DNA of 64,000 nt from Paucilactobacillus oligofermentans DSM 15707 = LMG 22743 (GTDB lineage: Bacteria > Bacillota > Bacilli > Lactobacillales > Lactobacillaceae). Position numbers and translations under genes: made by a program. This document shows positions 37,054-47,094 of the stretch, in pieces. Under the pieces are notes generated by a model, which searched no databases, was not told where the DNA came from, and saw only the letters and a list, made by a program, of their open reading frames with translations. The stretch spans positions 561 through 64,560 of the forward strand of contig NZ_AZFE01000032.1 of NCBI RefSeq assembly GCF_001434315.1, in the 5' to 3' direction. How positions within the stretch are numbered: the stretch's first letter is position 1; the number at the start of each line of letters is the position of its first letter.

Positions 37054-38202
37054 ATGAAACAAGTTTATTTAGATAATGCAGCGACTACTCCCATGTCGCC
37101 AGAAGTAATTGATTTGATGGTTGATAAAATGAAGAATGTATATGGTAATGCCTCAACCGGATATGGACTTGGTCGCGATGCCAGTATGGTAATGGAAGTT
37201 TCGCGTCGAGCATTGGCTAAAAGTATTAATGCTAAAGAAACGGAAATTATTTTTACTAGCGGTGGGACTGAAAGTGACAACACTGCTATTTTTCAAACTG
37301 CTCGAAAACGGGTTAATATGGGTAAACATATTATTACAACAGTAATCGAGCATCAAGCAGTTTTAAAGCCATTAGAAACGCTTGAAAAAGAAGGATTTGA
37401 AGTTACTTATTTGCCAGTTGATGAACATGGCAATATATCATTAACCGATTTTAAATCCGCGTTACGCGATGATACTATTTTAGTAACCATTATGATGGGA
37501 AATAATGAAGTTGGCAGTCGCATGCCAATTCATGAAATTGGTGAGATTTTAAAAGATCATCAAGCCTGGTTTCATACTGATGCAGTCCAAGCATATGGAT
37601 TAATTGATATTGATGTTAAAGCGGATCATATTGATTTGTTATCGACATCGGCCCATAAAATTAATGGACCAAAAATGATGGGTTTTTTGTATAAAAGTAA
37701 TGAAACTAATTTTCCAAGCTTAATTCAAGGTGGCGAACAAGAAACTAAGCGAAGGGCGGGTACAGAAAATGTTCCGGCAATTGCTGGTTTTGAAAAAGCA
37801 GTTGAATTCTTAACTGCTACAGAAAAAGCTAATTTACAAACAAAATATTTTGAATTTAAGCAACAAGTTATTGCAGGGTTAACAAACAATGATGTTAAGT
37901 TTGAAATTAATGGTGAGTTAAGTGAAGCTAGTTTAAATCATGTTTTAAATCTTTGGATCCCAGGAATATCAACTGAAATTATGCAAACCAATCTTGATTT
38001 AGCAGGATTTGCAGTTTCTGGTGGTTCTGCATGTACAGCAGGCAATTTAGAGCCATCGCATGTCTTAATTGCAATGTTTGGAAAAAATAGTCCTCGAGTT
38101 AGTGAATCGATTCGAATTAGTTTCGGACATTATACGACAACAGAGGAAATAGCCGATTTCATTGAAGCGATAAGTTCAATTTATAAGCGATTAACAAAAT
38201 AA
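37054..38202 (+). CDS. cysteine desulfurase (IscS/NifS class)
   Basis: A 382-residue PLP enzyme that takes sulfur from cysteine. The N-terminus is VYLDNAATTP-like (VYLDNAATTPMSPEV), the PLP lysine is in STSAHKINGPK (K about 204), and the active-site Cys lies in GGSACTAGN (about 326-334). It likely hands sulfur to MnmA (39397) for 2-thiouridine at U34, since the two genes are close and no SUF genes are here; this partner is inferred. AGAGG precedes the ATG. Confidence 0.93.
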   Translation: MKQVYLDNAATTPMSPEVIDLMVDKMKNVYGNASTGYGLGRDASMVMEVSRRALAKSINAKETEIIFTSGGTESDNTAIFQTARKRVNMGKHIITTVIEHQAVLKPLETLEKEGFEVTYLPVDEHGNISLTDFKSALRDDTILVTIMMGNNEVGSRMPIHEIGEILKDHQAWFHTDAVQAYGLIDIDVKADHIDLLSTSAHKINGPKMMGFLYKSNETNFPSLIQGGEQETKRRAGTENVPAIAGFEKAVEFLTATEKANLQTKYFEFKQQVIAGLTNNDVKFEINGELSEASLNHVLNLWIPGISTEIMQTNLDLAGFAVSGGSACTAGNLEPSHVLIAMFGKNSPRVSESIRISFGHYTTTEEIADFIEAISSIYKRLTK

Positions 38203-38220
38203 AATAGGTTGGTGATTAGA

Positions 38221-38562
38221 ATGGCGTTTGAAAAGGCAGTTAAACTACTAGGGGATACAGATACTTATACAATTAGTTCCGATATTAAAAGTTATGCACT
38301 AAGAGATTTAGGATTTACAATTTCTAAACGTGGAACGTATTCATATGAAGCACCGCTTGATCAAAAGTCGCCATTTACACCAGCAGCAAGATTGAAAATT
38401 ACTGTTAGTCCAGAACTAGATGGCTTTAAAATGAATACGGTTAATCAGAGCGGTACTATGTCAGTTAACATTTTTAGTCATGACCGAACTGCTGAATTCA
38501 CGGAACAATTAAATTTTATTTTAGCTAATCTGATTGCACGTGATGTTTTGGTTAAAAATTAG
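38221..38562 (+). CDS. DUF1831 family protein
   Basis: A 113-residue soluble protein (MAFEKAVKLLGDTDTYTISSDIKSYALRDLGFTISKRGTY...) that I place in DUF1831 by its sequence and by its usual site between the cysteine desulfurase and mnmA in lactobacilli. The role is unknown; context hints at sulfur transfer to tRNA. TTG 38209 and GTG 38212 are in frame, but GGTGAT 6 nt before the ATG at 38221 decides the start. Confidence 0.85.
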   Translation: MAFEKAVKLLGDTDTYTISSDIKSYALRDLGFTISKRGTYSYEAPLDQKSPFTPAARLKITVSPELDGFKMNTVNQSGTMSVNIFSHDRTAEFTEQLNFILANLIARDVLVKN

Positions 38563-38567
38563 AAATT

Positions 38568-38608
38568 AAAAAAGGTATTTCACGAATAAATTCATGAAAT
38601 ACCTTTTT
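38568..38608. terminator. bidirectional terminator DUF1831 / nrdI
   Basis: AAAAAGGTATTTCA pairs with TGAAATACCTTTTT around a 12-nt loop. Confidence 0.9.
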
Positions 38609-38610
38609 AA

Positions 38611-39066
38611 TTATTTAATAATATTAGCCATGTTGTTATAAATACGTTCAATATCTGATGAGGTACCACGGAGTTCATAATCATCAATAACTGGGGCATT
38701 GAAGTTCTTTGAATATCGACGAGCGGTTAGACAATATTGTTCATTGAAATTTAAGTTACCACTACCAATAATGCCACAACATAATCTAGCATTATTGTGA
38801 AATGCGATATATTCTCCCAAGGGGTTAGTCATCAATTCTTTTACACCTGAATCAATGCCGTTGCCACCATCTAAATAAGTTGGTACAAAAACAAAGAATT
38901 CATCTTGTTCATCTTTAAAATCGGTTTGTTCAGTTATTTCGTGTAATTTAACCAAAGGCATATCTGGGTTAATTGCATTTTGCTGATCAGAGTAACGACA
39001 AAGTCTATCTAAAAATGATTGAGTATTTCCTTCAATAGAAATATATAAAATATAGATTGCTTCCAA
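38611..39066 (-). CDS. nrdI: NrdI, flavodoxin for class Ib ribonucleotide reductase
   Basis: A 151-residue flavodoxin-like protein that supplies oxidant for Mn2 cofactor assembly in NrdF. FMN-binding features are the N-terminal loop YISIEGNTQSF, the mid-segment FVPTYLDGGNG and the later GIIGSGNLNFNEQYC. The start is TTG with AGAGG upstream. It is alone: nrdE, nrdF and nrdH are not in this window, although they are usually linked. The upstream 330-bp gap (39067-39396) is AT-rich and holds this gene's promoter region and that of mnmA. Confidence 0.88.
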   Translation of the reverse strand: MEAIYILYISIEGNTQSFLDRLCRYSDQQNAINPDMPLVKLHEITEQTDFKDEQDEFFVFVPTYLDGGNGIDSGVKELMTNPLGEYIAFHNNARLCCGIIGSGNLNFNEQYCLTARRYSKNFNAPVIDDYELRGTSSDIERIYNNMANIIK

Positions 39067-39316
39067 GTTGGTACCTCTGCTTTCTTAATTAACTTAGTTA
39101 ATAGTACATTACTTTATGATTGATAAACAGCAAACATTTTTAGTTAACTTTGATTATTATAATACGATAAGTTGACTAATGCTATGATCACAGTCAATTT
39201 TTAACTAAAAAAATTGGTAAAAACATCGAATAGCTATTTATAGTTATGGAATAATAAATGACTATTGCTACATATCAATAGGAAAAGTGTAAAAACGTGA
39301 AGGATAGTGTTAATTC

Positions 39317-40530
<1,214 letters not shown>

Positions 40531-40550
40531 AGATATTTAATCGAATTACT

Positions 40551-40585
40551 AAGGTTAGAGCCAATTATTTGGTTCTAACCTTTTT
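40551..40585 (+). terminator. terminator after mnmA
   Basis: AAGGTTAGAGCCAA pairs with TTGGTTCTAACCTT around TTAT, then a T-run. Confidence 0.92.
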
Positions 40586-40665
40586 ATATACAAATTTTGC
40601 TAAATAGTTGAAGTTTTTCCGGATAATTGGGATAATGAAGTATTGAAATTAAGTACAGGTGAAAA

Positions 40666-41325
40666 ATGACAAAGTTATATTTTATTAGACATGGTAAAAC
40701 TGAATGGAATTTAGAATCTAGATATCAAGGAATGAATGGAGATTCTCCACTACTATCAGAAAGTTTCGCTGAAATTGAGTTATTAGCTAAATCATTACAT
40801 GCGGTCAAATTTTCACGGGTCTACGCTAGTCCGATTAAACGAGCCCGATTAACTGCTTTTGAACTAATATCTGATCTGAAACAACCTTTAAAAGTTACTT
40901 TAATGAGTAATTTAGCTGAATTTAATTTAGGCAAAATGGAAGGTATGCTTTTTTCAGAAGTAAAAGAGGAGTTTCCAGTCGAATTTGATGCCTTTAGAAA
41001 TCATCCAGATCAATATAATCCAGTAAATATCCATGCGGAAACTTTTCCACACTTAATTAAGCGATTTGGACAAGCAGTTAAGTTAATATGTGATAATGCT
41101 AGTCAAGATGATAATATTTTAGTTGTTTCGCATGGTGCAGCGCTAAATGCGGCGTTAAATGGAATTTTAGGTGTTCCATTGGAACATTTAAGGGATCGTG
41201 GTGGTTTGAGTAATACCTCAACGACAATTCTTGAAACAACAAATTATGGTAGAAACTTTGAAATACTGAAATGGAATCAAACGGATTATTTACATAAAGA
41301 ATTTGATTTGACAGACACAATTTAG
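40666..41325 (+). CDS. histidine phosphatase family protein
   Basis: A 219-residue member of the phosphoglycerate-mutase-like histidine phosphatase superfamily. The phosphohistidine motif is FIRHGKTEWN (RHG at residues 8-10), with YASPIKRARLTA and the second His in VVSHGAALNAAL (about 153-164). It is probably a broad phosphatase rather than glycolytic mutase; the substrate is unknown. ACAGGTG precedes the ATG. First of a run with the TPR gene and recD2. Confidence 0.9.
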   Translation: MTKLYFIRHGKTEWNLESRYQGMNGDSPLLSESFAEIELLAKSLHAVKFSRVYASPIKRARLTAFELISDLKQPLKVTLMSNLAEFNLGKMEGMLFSEVKEEFPVEFDAFRNHPDQYNPVNIHAETFPHLIKRFGQAVKLICDNASQDDNILVVSHGAALNAALNGILGVPLEHLRDRGGLSNTSTTILETTNYGRNFEILKWNQTDYLHKEFDLTDTI

Positions 41326-41335
41326 GGGTGAAATA

Positions 41336-42007
41336 ATGGATAATCAATCATCAAGCCAACGCAAAAAAATGAAAGAGAACTCAGAGCAACTAATTTCAAA
41401 GTTAGTCGCAGCAATTGATAAAGAGCCAACCAAAGCTCAAAATTATTATGATTTAGGTTCATTATTAACAAAGTTAAATAGTCATGAACAGGCCGAAGAA
41501 TTATTTATGAAGGCGTTGGGACTATTTGAAAAAGATGTTAAAGCAACTAATTTATTAAAATATGGCTTGGGTAATCTTTATTATGAACAAGGTAGCTATG
41601 ATGATGCAATTAAAGAGTATAGCCAGATAGAGAACTCAAAATTAAAGGCAGATGCTTATCTGATGGTCGCACAAAGCTTAGTTCAAATGCATGACTATAA
41701 GCGAGCAATTGCGTATGGAATTACTGCACATGAATTACGAAAACAAGATCCTGAAATTAATGAAGTTTTAGGCGATGCTTTTCTAGCACTTGGCGGGTTT
41801 GAACAAGCTAAAGGATATTATGACGATATTTTAAAATACCATCCTGGACGCGCAGAGACACAGTTTAACCGTGGATTGGTAGCAATGGTTTTAGGCGAAA
41901 AATATCAAGATTATCTAGAACAAGCACGACAATTAGATCCAGAATATTATACACGTAGTGAACAGAAAATTGCGGATATTGAAAAGACATTACAAAAGCC
42001 AAAGTAA
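41336..42007 (+). CDS. tetratricopeptide-repeat protein
   Basis: A 223-residue soluble protein made of about five TPR helices pairs (AQNYYDLGSLLTKLNSHEQAEELFMKAL, KYGLGNLYYEQGSYDDAIKEYSQI, ADAYLMVAQSLVQMHDYKRAIAYG, PEINEVLGDAFLALGGFEQAKGYYDDIL). It probably mediates protein contacts; partner unknown. AGGGGTG precedes the ATG. The order mnmA, TPR, recD2 is also seen in Bacillus (yrrB-yrrC), which supports a conserved link. Confidence 0.9.
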   Translation: MDNQSSSQRKKMKENSEQLISKLVAAIDKEPTKAQNYYDLGSLLTKLNSHEQAEELFMKALGLFEKDVKATNLLKYGLGNLYYEQGSYDDAIKEYSQIENSKLKADAYLMVAQSLVQMHDYKRAIAYGITAHELRKQDPEINEVLGDAFLALGGFEQAKGYYDDILKYHPGRAETQFNRGLVAMVLGEKYQDYLEQARQLDPEYYTRSEQKIADIEKTLQKPK

Positions 42008-42030
42008 TAAATAAAAAGGAGATGATATAA

Positions 42031-44499
42031 ATGGATAATTCAATGAATTTATTTGAAAATCCAGTTGAATCTCCTTTTTTTGTGGGAAAAGTTGAGACGA
42101 CTTTTTTTGCTAGTCAGGATAATTTTTATAAAGTACTACTGGTTAAAGTTGAAGAGACAAGTTTTGATTGGCACGATGACGAAGTAGTTGTAACCGGTAA
42201 TTTTGGAGAAATCAATGAAGAAACTGCTTACCGATTTGAAGGTAAGCTAGTAGATCACCCTAAATATGGTCAACAATTTCAATCTAATAATTATCATAGT
42301 ACGCAACCAACAACTGTTGAGGGGCTGGTTAAGTTTCTTTCTGGTGACCAATTTAAAGGTATTGGTACTAAAACCGCCGAGAAAATTGTAGATGTCCTCG
42401 GAATTGAAGCAATTGATAAGATTGTTAATGATCCAGCTTCATTAAATCAATTAAACTTAAAACCAAATATTGTTAAAACGTTGGTTGATAATTTGGTTGC
42501 TTCACAAGGAATGGATCAGATTATTATTGGATTAAACGATTTTGGTTTTGGGAGCTCATTAGCGACAGCTATTTTTGAAAAGTATCGTGATGAAACATTA
42601 ATGAGAATTAATAAAAATCCATATCAATTAGCCAGGGATATTGATGGAGTTAGTTTTAAACGCGCTGATCAAGTTGCAGTTAAATTAGATGTTCCAGCTG
42701 ATGATACGCGCCGTGTCGATGCAGGAATTTTGCAAGTTATCGATGATGTAACTATGCAAACTGGTGACACGTATACAATGGCCAAGCCATTATTAACTCA
42801 AACAGTTCAATTATTAGAGGAAAGTCGCAATGTTCGAATTAATCCTAAACAAGTGGCTGATCGCCTAGTAGCGTTAGCTAGCTCAAATCAGATAGTTGCA
42901 CAAGATAATCGTATTTATCCAACGACGTTATTTAACGCAGAATGGAAAATTGCCGAGCATTTGCATCGATTGAGTAGTGATGAATCAGTTATTGATGATG
43001 ATAAAAAGATTGAAGCTACAATATTAAAAGTTATGAAAAGCAATCAAATTGAATATGATGATTCGCAAAAGGAAGCAATTTTACAAGCACTAAAATCAAG
43101 AATATTTTTGTTAACAGGTGGCCCAGGAACCGGAAAAACAACGATTATTCAAGGGATTGTTACGGCTTTTGCTGAACTACATCAATATTCGCTTGATGTT
43201 AATGCATATAAAGATACGCCGTTTCCAATTTTATTAGCAGCACCAACTGGTCGAGCAGCTAAGCGAATGAGTGAAACAACTGGTTTACCAGCTAGTACGA
43301 TTCATCGATTGTTAGGGCTTAATGGTCATGAAGAATCAAACGACATTAATGTTCATGATCTTAATGGGTCATTATTAATTGTTGATGAGCTATCTATGGT
43401 TGATATTATGTTGTTTAAAACGCTACTAACTGCCATTCCTAGTACGATGCAAGTGATCTTGGTAGGTGATAAGGATCAATTACCATCTGTCGGACCCGGA
43501 CAAATTTTTCACGATTTATTAGATTTTCCACAAATACCAAAAGTGGAGTTATCTAATATCTATCGTCAGTCAAAAGAATCTTCAATTATTCCGTTGGCCC
43601 ATGCGATTAAATTAGGCGAAGTTCCAGATGATTTAACTAAATCATTTAGTGATCGATCATTTATTCAGTGTCGTACTGATCAAGTACCAGTGGTAATCAA
43701 TCAAATTGTAAAAAAAGCGCAAGAACGTGACTATTCTAAAATGCAAGTTCAAATTCTAGCGCCAATGTATCGAGGAAATGCTGGAATCAATCGACTTAAC
43801 ACCCTTGCACAAGATATCTTTAATCCAATCAAATCTGATAAAACAAAGTCAGTTGAATATCGGGGTGAGAATTTTAGAATTGGTGATAAGGTTTTGCATT
43901 TAGTTAATAGTCCTGATAATAATGTTTTTAATGGTGACATTGGAACGATTGTCAGTATTGAATTAGGTGTGCCACAAGAAAAAGGTCCTAAAACTGATCG
44001 AATGGTAATTGAATTTGATCAAAATGAAGTAACTTACTCAAGAAATGAATGGCAGCGACTGACCCTTGCTTATAGTATTTCGATTCATAAGTCTCAAGGA
44101 AGTCAATTTGAAATGGTCATTCTACCCATGGTGCCACAATATAGTCGTATGCTACAACGAAATCTATTGTATACTGCAATAACGCGATCTAAAAGCAAAT
44201 TAGTTTTAATTGGGGATCCACAATCTTTTGCACAAGCAATCAAAAATGAAGCGGTTAATAGACAAACCACTTTGTTAATGAGATTAGAAGACATCTTTAA
44301 TGGATCAGTAATGCAACCGATGATTGTTAAACCACAAGAAGATATTAAAAAGTCGAAGGATTTAAGTAGTAAAAAGGCAGAAGAAGGTACAACAGTTAGT
44401 AAAGATAATATCTTAACGGTTGAGGCAATTATGAACGGCAAGATTGATCCAATGATTGGAATGGCTGGAATTAGGCCTAAAGATTTTGCTAATGTATAA
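42031..44499 (+). CDS. recD2: ATP-dependent RecD2-type helicase
   Basis: An 822-residue SF1B 5'-3' DNA helicase. An N-terminal OB-like extension (about 1-90) and helix-hairpin-helix region (GIGTKTAEKIV, about 109-119) mark it as RecD2, the form in bacteria without RecBC. Walker A GGPGTGKTTI (about 363-372), motif II VDELSMVD, and C-terminal motif VI YTAITRSKSKLVLIG follow. AAAGGAG precedes the ATG. Role in DNA repair and replication-fork stability, as in Bacillus YrrC. Confidence 0.95.
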   Translation: MDNSMNLFENPVESPFFVGKVETTFFASQDNFYKVLLVKVEETSFDWHDDEVVVTGNFGEINEETAYRFEGKLVDHPKYGQQFQSNNYHSTQPTTVEGLVKFLSGDQFKGIGTKTAEKIVDVLGIEAIDKIVNDPASLNQLNLKPNIVKTLVDNLVASQGMDQIIIGLNDFGFGSSLATAIFEKYRDETLMRINKNPYQLARDIDGVSFKRADQVAVKLDVPADDTRRVDAGILQVIDDVTMQTGDTYTMAKPLLTQTVQLLEESRNVRINPKQVADRLVALASSNQIVAQDNRIYPTTLFNAEWKIAEHLHRLSSDESVIDDDKKIEATILKVMKSNQIEYDDSQKEAILQALKSRIFLLTGGPGTGKTTIIQGIVTAFAELHQYSLDVNAYKDTPFPILLAAPTGRAAKRMSETTGLPASTIHRLLGLNGHEESNDINVHDLNGSLLIVDELSMVDIMLFKTLLTAIPSTMQVILVGDKDQLPSVGPGQIFHDLLDFPQIPKVELSNIYRQSKESSIIPLAHAIKLGEVPDDLTKSFSDRSFIQCRTDQVPVVINQIVKKAQERDYSKMQVQILAPMYRGNAGINRLNTLAQDIFNPIKSDKTKSVEYRGENFRIGDKVLHLVNSPDNNVFNGDIGTIVSIELGVPQEKGPKTDRMVIEFDQNEVTYSRNEWQRLTLAYSISIHKSQGSQFEMVILPMVPQYSRMLQRNLLYTAITRSKSKLVLIGDPQSFAQAIKNEAVNRQTTLLMRLEDIFNGSVMQPMIVKPQEDIKKSKDLSSKKAEEGTTVSKDNILTVEAIMNGKIDPMIGMAGIRPKDFANV

Positions 44500-44576
44500 T
44501 GATTTATGATAGAAACTTGCATCAGTAAGTAATTGTTGAGATAATTAGTTAAAGAAAATTGAAGGAGATCCTCTTA

Positions 44577-45575
44577 ATGGCACAACAAATGAAAAACGCA
44601 GAGAATGTTCGAATTTTTGCATTAAGTTCAAATAAATCATTAGCAGGTGAAGTTGCCGACTCCCTGGGATTACCACTAGGTGCAGCAACACTAAAACAAT
44701 TTGCTGATGGAGAGATTCAAATTACAATCGACGAGAGTATTCGTGGTTGTGAAGTCTATGTAGTGCAATCAATTTCTGATCCAGTTAATTCAAATTTAAT
44801 GGAGTTATTGATTATGGTTGATGCACTTCGTCGTGCGAGTGCAAAGACGATTAACGTTGTCATTCCTTATTATGGGTATGCACGTCAAGATCGTAAGGCG
44901 CGGTCACGCGAACCAATTACGGCTAAGTTAATTGCAACAATGTTGGAAATGGATCGTGTAGACCGGGTTGTTGCTTTAGATTTACATGCTGCACAGGTCC
45001 AAGGATTCTTTAATGTTCCAGTCGATCATCTATTAGCAGCGCCATTATTGGCTAATTATTTTTATAATCATGATATTCTAGAAAATATCGTGGTTGTAGC
45101 TCCGGATCATGCTGGTGTAACCAGAGCTCGTAAGTTAGCTGAAATTTTAAAGGCGCCAATTGCAATTATTGATAATCGAAGTCCTGAAGAAATTGAACGA
45201 TTAAATGAATCAGTGCCAGAATATGTTATCGGTGAGGTTAAAGGCAAAACTGCTATTTTAGTTGATGATATTGTTGATACGGGCGTTCGAATGGTAGTTT
45301 CAGCAACTGCGTTAAAGAATTTTGGTGCTGAAAAGGTTTATGGATGTGCAACACATGCAGTTTTTTCTAATGAAGCAATGAAAAAAATTGATAAATCATC
45401 GCTTGAAAAAATGATTGTTACTGATTCAATTAATTTGCCTGATGAGAAAAAAGGTGAAAAATTAGTTCAATTATCAGTAGGACCATTGTTAGCAAAAGCA
45501 ATTAATCATATTCATAATAACGAGCCAGTAGATTCTTTATTTATTAGTTCTGATAACAAAAATGCTAAAATATAG
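44577..45575 (+). CDS. prs: ribose-phosphate diphosphokinase, divergent paralogue
   Basis: A 332-residue PRPP synthetase homologue. ATP/ribose-binding parts look normal ([38 protein letters not shown]). The PRPP loop reads [12 protein letters not shown], where typical enzymes have VDD-x2-DT-x-GT, so the Gly-Thr is replaced by Val-Arg. Lactobacilli often carry two prs genes, and this is probably the second. It may be catalytically altered or regulatory. A TTG at 44559 is in frame; AAGGAG 8 nt before the ATG at 44577 sets the start. Confidence 0.88.
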   Translation: MAQQMKNAENVRIFALSSNKSLAGEVADSLGLPLGAATLKQFADGEIQITIDESIRGCEVYVVQSISDPVNSNLMELLIMVDALRRASAKTINVVIPYYGYARQDRKARSREPITAKLIATMLEMDRVDRVVALDLHAAQVQGFFNVPVDHLLAAPLLANYFYNHDILENIVVVAPDHAGVTRARKLAEILKAPIAIIDNRSPEEIERLNESVPEYVIGEVKGKTAILVDDIVDTGVRMVVSATALKNFGAEKVYGCATHAVFSNEAMKKIDKSSLEKMIVTDSINLPDEKKGEKLVQLSVGPLLAKAINHIHNNEPVDSLFISSDNKNAKI

Positions 45576-45607
45576 ATATTATTAGGCCCTAAAAAGAGGA
45601 AAGTAAT

Positions 45608-46174
45608 ATGAAAGAATTTAATTTAGTTAGTGCTAGAAAGCAATTAAAGATTGCAATGCAAGAGTTCTTAGATCAAGCTGATTTTGCTAAAGAATCTTTG
45701 ATTGTGTTAGGGTCTAGTACGAGTGAGATTCATGGACAAGTAATCGGTAAGGGATCATCAATTGAAGTTGGACGAATGGTTATTGATGTTATCTTGCCAA
45801 TGCTTAATGACCGCGGATTGTATTTAGCGGTTCAAGGTTGTCAGCATTTGAACCGTGCACTACTAATGGAACGTAGTGAAGCGGAAAAGCGTGGTTACGA
45901 AGAAGTAACAGTTATTCCCGCAGTCAACGCGGGTGGAGCTACACAAGTTGCTGCATATGAACGATTGAATGATCCGGTTGAAGTAGAGCATATTACAGCT
46001 GTTGGTGGTATTGATATCGGAGATACAGCTATTGGACAACACGTTAAGTTTGTTCAGATTCCGCTTAGGACTTCAATTACGGAAGTTGGCTTTGCCCATA
46101 TTACTTACTTAACAAGTCGCCCGAAAATGATTGGTGGAAGTAGAGCACAATATGTTTGGAAGCCGATTGATTAA
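45608..46174 (+). CDS. UPF0340/TIGR01440 family protein (YwlG)
   Basis: A 188-residue soluble protein of the YwlG family with family patterns IVLGSSTSEIHGQVIGKGSS, AVQGCQHLNRALLMER and PAVNAGGATQVAAYE. The function is not known. AGAGGAAAG lies before the ATG. It is 32 bp after prs and probably on its transcript; a strong terminator follows. Confidence 0.92.
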   Translation: MKEFNLVSARKQLKIAMQEFLDQADFAKESLIVLGSSTSEIHGQVIGKGSSIEVGRMVIDVILPMLNDRGLYLAVQGCQHLNRALLMERSEAEKRGYEEVTVIPAVNAGGATQVAAYERLNDPVEVEHITAVGGIDIGDTAIGQHVKFVQIPLRTSITEVGFAHITYLTSRPKMIGGSRAQYVWKPID

Positions 46175-46189
46175 TATAAAAGTGTAACA

Positions 46190-46226
46190 AAAAAACCTGA
46201 TTAAATTAATTTTAATCAGGTTTTTT
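46190..46226. terminator. bidirectional terminator ywlG / spx paralogue
   Basis: A perfect 16-bp stem, AAAAAACCTGATTAAA with its complement, loop TTAAT. Confidence 0.93.
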
Positions 46227-46227
46227 G

Positions 46228-46650
46228 TTATGCTAATTTGATATTTGTGCCAGTTGGATATAGTTTAGAAAATAGGGCTGATAATTCAAGTTTACGTAGG
46301 CGCTTTGGTACAAAGGCACCAATTTTTTCTAAATCAAAACCAGTTACAAGTTTATGTTTATCGAAAATAATTGGATTTTTAAGAATATGTGGAGCTTTTT
46401 GAATTTCTTGAGATAATTCTTTCAAAGTCATTTGGTCTGTGTCACGGTTCAGGGCTTTCGTATCCTTTGAACGTTTAGAAATTAATTCATCAGTTCCCTC
46501 AATAGAAAGGGTAAAGAGATTCATAATTTCAGTATCAGTTAATGGTTCATTTTCAATATTTCGTTGTTCAATATCTACGTTATGTTCTGCGAGCCACTTT
46601 ACAGCTTTACGCTTTGAAGGATCATTCGTGTGAAAATACATTCTTACCAT
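46228..46650 (-). CDS. Spx/ArsC-family protein lacking the CxxC redox switch
   Basis: A 140-residue Spx-like protein that aligns without gaps to SpxA (2987-3388) over the first 100 residues. The switch C10-x-x-C13 is D10-P-S-K13 here, and R92 is Asn (KNP for RRP). RSK at 60-62 and the LISKRSK context are kept. The C-terminus is about 7 residues longer. It may bind RNA polymerase without redox control, or not at all. The frame extends to 46704, but AGAAGGTG 6-7 nt before the ATG at 46650 sets the start. Confidence 0.87.
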   Translation of the reverse strand: MVRMYFHTNDPSKRKAVKWLAEHNVDIEQRNIENEPLTDTEIMNLFTLSIEGTDELISKRSKDTKALNRDTDQMTLKELSQEIQKAPHILKNPIIFDKHKLVTGFDLEKIGAFVPKRLRKLELSALFSKLYPTGTNIKLA

Positions 46651-46942
46651 AATAGACACCTTCTCTTTCTTAATTGGGGTAAAGTGTACCGCAGAATAGA
46701 ACATGTATCAACTATTTTGTTTGTTTTTAAATAAGTAAATACTAAATCTTAACTTGTATGAATTTTTCTTGAATAAGCGATGTATTCTGATTTAGAAGGT
46801 ATTTTTAGATATAAATAAGTAAAGACTAGTTGATTACGATTAACGTACTGATATTACTTAATATACAATGCTAAGATCAAATTAAATTAGCTAAATGAAA
46901 CGAACTGACGATTAAATAAAAACGTGCTTAGAAGTCAATAAT

Positions 46943-46969
46943 TTGACATATACAATAGTAGAATATTAA
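46943..46969 (+). promoter_or_regulatory. possible promoter in the 46651-47094 gap
   Basis: A consensus -35 TTGACA (46943-46948) with a -10-like TATTAA (46964-46969) at a 15-nt spacing, which is short. The 444-bp gap otherwise holds AT-rich DNA, the palindrome at 47009 and a TATAAT at 47065; I see no ORF or RNA structure. Confidence 0.3.
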
Positions 46970-47008
46970 TTAAGCAAAGTATGGATAGTTAACCGTCTTT
47001 GAAAACCA

Positions 47009-47070
47009 TGTAAATATGTATATTACAACTTCACGAATTTACAAGATTTATGTTAGGATAGCCATATAAT
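47009..47070 (+). promoter_or_regulatory. promoter region of the 47095 gene with imperfect palindrome
   Basis: A near-palindromic TGTAAATATGTATATTACA (47009-47027) lies 37 nt upstream of a consensus -10 TATAAT (47065-47070). Transcription from there would begin near 47077, which fits the ATG at 47095. Confidence 0.4.
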
Positions 47071-47094
47071 ACAAAAGAAATGAGATTGTTAAAT

